A stretch of 64,000 bases of DNA from Anaerococcus sp. Marseille-Q5996 (lineage in GTDB: Bacteria; Bacillota; Clostridia; Tissierellales; Peptoniphilaceae). The first letter of the stretch is position 1. Every line of letters starts with the position of its first letter. This document shows positions 62,567-64,000 of the stretch, piece after piece. Location: NCBI RefSeq assembly GCF_946893725.1, contig NZ_CAMPPE010000002.1, positions 310,001 through 374,000 of the forward strand. The letters run 5' to 3'. A model generated the notes under the pieces. The model ran no database searches, was not told the origin of the DNA, and worked only from the letters and a program-made list of their open reading frames with translations. Made by a program: the position numbers and the translations under genes.

Positions 62567-64000
62567 TATAAAAAATCTTTCAGTGTTTCGCTTTTGTTTG
62601 GTGATTTTAATTTTCTGAGTGCTTTTGCTTCTATTTGACGTATTCTTTCGCGAGTTACATCAAATTCTTTGCCTACTTCTTCAAGTGTTCTTGGTGTGCC
62701 ATCTATAAGGCCAAATCTTAATTGCAATACTCTTTTTTCTCTAGCTCCAAGGCAAGATAATACATCGTTTAATTGTTCACGGAGCATAGTATAATTTGCT
62801 GCATCATCAGGATTTACAGCAGATTCATCTTCTATAAAGTCTCCCAGGTGAGAATCTTCTTCTTCACCTATTGGTGTTTCTAAAGATACTGGTTCTTGGG
62901 CTATTTTTCTAATTTCCTGTACCTTTGATACTTCTATGCCCATTTGCTCTGCAATTTCTTCATTACTAGGATCACGTCCTAGGTCTTGAACTAACTGTCT
63001 TTGAGTTCTTACTAGTTTATTTATAGTTTCTACCATATGAACTGGTATTCTTATAGTTCTAGCTTGGTCAGCTATAGCACGAGTAATAGCTTGTCTTATC
63101 CACCATGTCGCATAGGTTGAGAATTTAAAACCGCGATTGTAGTCGTACTTGTCTACCGCTTTCATAAGACCCATATTTCCCTCTTGTATAAGGTCTAGGA
63201 AGCTCATTCCACGTCCTACATATTTTTTAGCAATGGAAACTACAAGTCTAAGGTTAGTTTCTGCTAGTTTTTGTTTGGCTCTTTTTGATTTTAAAATTGC
63301 TCTTCTTAAATTTAAATTATCTTCGTCACTTATAGTTTCAGTTCCTAAGATCATATGAGCCATGTCACTATCTGCTAGGTATATTTCTAAATCTTTTGCA
63401 AATTCTTCGCTAATTTGATTACCTTGTTTTAAATATGAAGAAAATGCTGCTGCCTCTCTAAAATTATCTATTGTCATTCTATCATTTGTTTTAAGATATT
63501 CATTATTTGCAGCCTTTGATAATAAGTCAGTAAAGAACTCATAGTTAAATGTAACTACATCTTCATCTTGATTTAAATTTATTAAATGATCAAAAGAATC
63601 AAAAAGGTCACAAAGTGAATTTGCTTCACTAATAGATAATTCTTTATCTTCGATAGATTGGCTTGCAATTTTACAAATTAAGACCTTAGCTTTAAGTTCC
63701 TCAATTTTTTCTGTATCTGGATTTTCTACCATTATTTCGTCAAACAACTTGCCCATTGCAATAATGCCATCAAGATTATTTGAAGACAATTCAGAAATTG
63801 TACCTTCTTTTTTTAGTTCTTCATCAGCTGATTTTATAACCTTTGCAAGGTTGCCAAAGAAAATATCATTTGACAATTTCATTTTATTTTGTTTGTTTAG
63901 ATTGATACCTTCAAGTTTTTTTCTGGCAATGTCTCCCATTTCCATCTGACGAGCTAAACTTATTTCTTCTTTAGCTGTCAAAAGTGAAACCTTACCAATT
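62566..64000 (-). CDS. rpoD: Primary sigma factor RpoD/SigA with a large insert (5' end outside window)
   Basis: At least 478 codons, cut at the right edge: the frame stays open to the last base, with [16 protein letters not shown], which is region 1.2. A TTG at 63981 is therefore not the start. After region 1.2 comes a non-conserved segment of about 200 residues (roughly 63280-63885), then region 2 ([36 protein letters not shown]), region 3 ([28 protein letters not shown]) and region 4 ([34 protein letters not shown]). Region 1.1, if any, is outside. Confidence 0.95.
   Translation of the reverse strand, partial: IGKVSLLTAKEEISLARQMEMGDIARKKLEGINLNKQNKMKLSNDIFFGNLAKVIKSADEELKKEGTISELSSNNLDGIIAMGKLFDEIMVENPDTEKIEELKAKVLICKIASQSIEDKELSISEANSLCDLFDSFDHLINLNQDEDVVTFNYEFFTDLLSKAANNEYLKTNDRMTIDNFREAAAFSSYLKQGNQISEEFAKDLEIYLADSDMAHMILGTETISDEDNLNLRRAILKSKRAKQKLAETNLRLVVSIAKKYVGRGMSFLDLIQEGNMGLMKAVDKYDYNRGFKFSTYATWWIRQAITRAIADQARTIRIPVHMVETINKLVRTQRQLVQDLGRDPSNEEIAEQMGIEVSKVQEIRKIAQEPVSLETPIGEEEDSHLGDFIEDESAVNPDDAANYTMLREQLNDVLSCLGAREKRVLQLRFGLIDGTPRTLEEVGKEFDVTRERIRQIEAKALRKLKSPNKSETLKDFL

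Noticed and set aside
63979-63981. TTG as the start of rpoD
   Set aside because: The frame continues upstream with conserved region 1.2 residues (IGKVSLL) to the window edge, so the gene is simply truncated.

Overview
This window reads as a chromosomal segment from a low-GC, anaerobic, Gram-positive bacterium of the Firmicutes. It is probably in the Tissierellia/Peptoniphilaceae group (Anaerococcus-like); that placement is my inference from overall gene content and was not tested by a search. The supporting signs are: AT-rich DNA; consensus sigma-A promoters (TTGACA-17-TATAAT) and strong GGAGG ribosome sites; anaerobic ribonucleotide reductase (nrdDG); a 2[4Fe-4S] ferredoxin; the SCIFF peptide with its radical SAM maturase; GatCAB transamidosome genes; MurT/GatD; a FemX-like enzyme; and ECF-type vitamin S components. 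I see no prophage, insertion sequence, CRISPR array or rRNA. Most genes lie on the minus strand, in tight operons with 1-30 bp overlaps or gaps.

Layout. 1-8 kb: an amidohydrolase cut by the window edge, then the minus-strand operon pcrA-ligA-gatC-gatA-gatB. 8-11 kb: a TrpR-like regulator, murT-gatD and acylphosphatase. 11-14.4 kb: a copper module on the plus strand (CsoR operator, copA fused to a CopZ-like domain, csoR), then queT behind a preQ1-I riboswitch. 14.5-23 kb: a C39-like lipoprotein, tRNA-Lys, a serine hydrolase, rlmD, a nuclease-XPD helicase fusion, a nitroreductase, a 3-methyladenine glycosylase, folT behind a THF riboswitch, and a deoxyribosyltransferase-like gene. 23-31 kb: TPM and LemA proteins, nrdDG under NrdR boxes, and a CtsR-controlled dnaJ-like/clpB operon. 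31-35.4 kb: apt, an Orn/Lys/Arg decarboxylase-family gene, the scfA/scfB RiPP locus and a tail-anchored 11-residue-repeat protein. 35.4-46.5 kb: comF, recD2, murA, upp, sua5, a cation efflux gene, prfA, prmC, rpmE, rho and fba. 46.5-52.5 kb: proS, a 35-codon small ORF, tex, traX and an unknown membrane protein. 52.6-64 kb: tRNA-Thr, ferredoxin, ricT-holB-darA-tmk, rplY, a one-cysteine tpx, a femX-like gene, a degenerate folD, an NlpC/P60 hydrolase, RNase P RNA, nif3, trmK, and rpoD running off the right edge.

How it fits together. The bulk is core replication/repair, translation and cell-wall machinery. The regulation is legible from sequence: two riboswitches control vitamin uptake (queuosine precursor, folate), CsoR controls copper export, CtsR the disaggregase operon, and NrdR the anaerobic reductase. 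The most distinctive observations are: (i) an internal ribosome site in copA that should also release a free CopZ chaperone; (ii) a FolD homologue that has lost its catalytic Lys and Gln, next to evidence for folate import; (iii) a sigma-A with an unusually large (~200 residue) non-conserved insert between regions 1.2 and 2.1; (iv) a thiol peroxidase lacking the resolving Cys; (v) a perfectly periodic 11-residue-repeat tail-anchored protein behind the SCIFF locus; and (vi) an unannotated 35-aa ORF between tex and proS. No single obviously novel multi-gene system was found.
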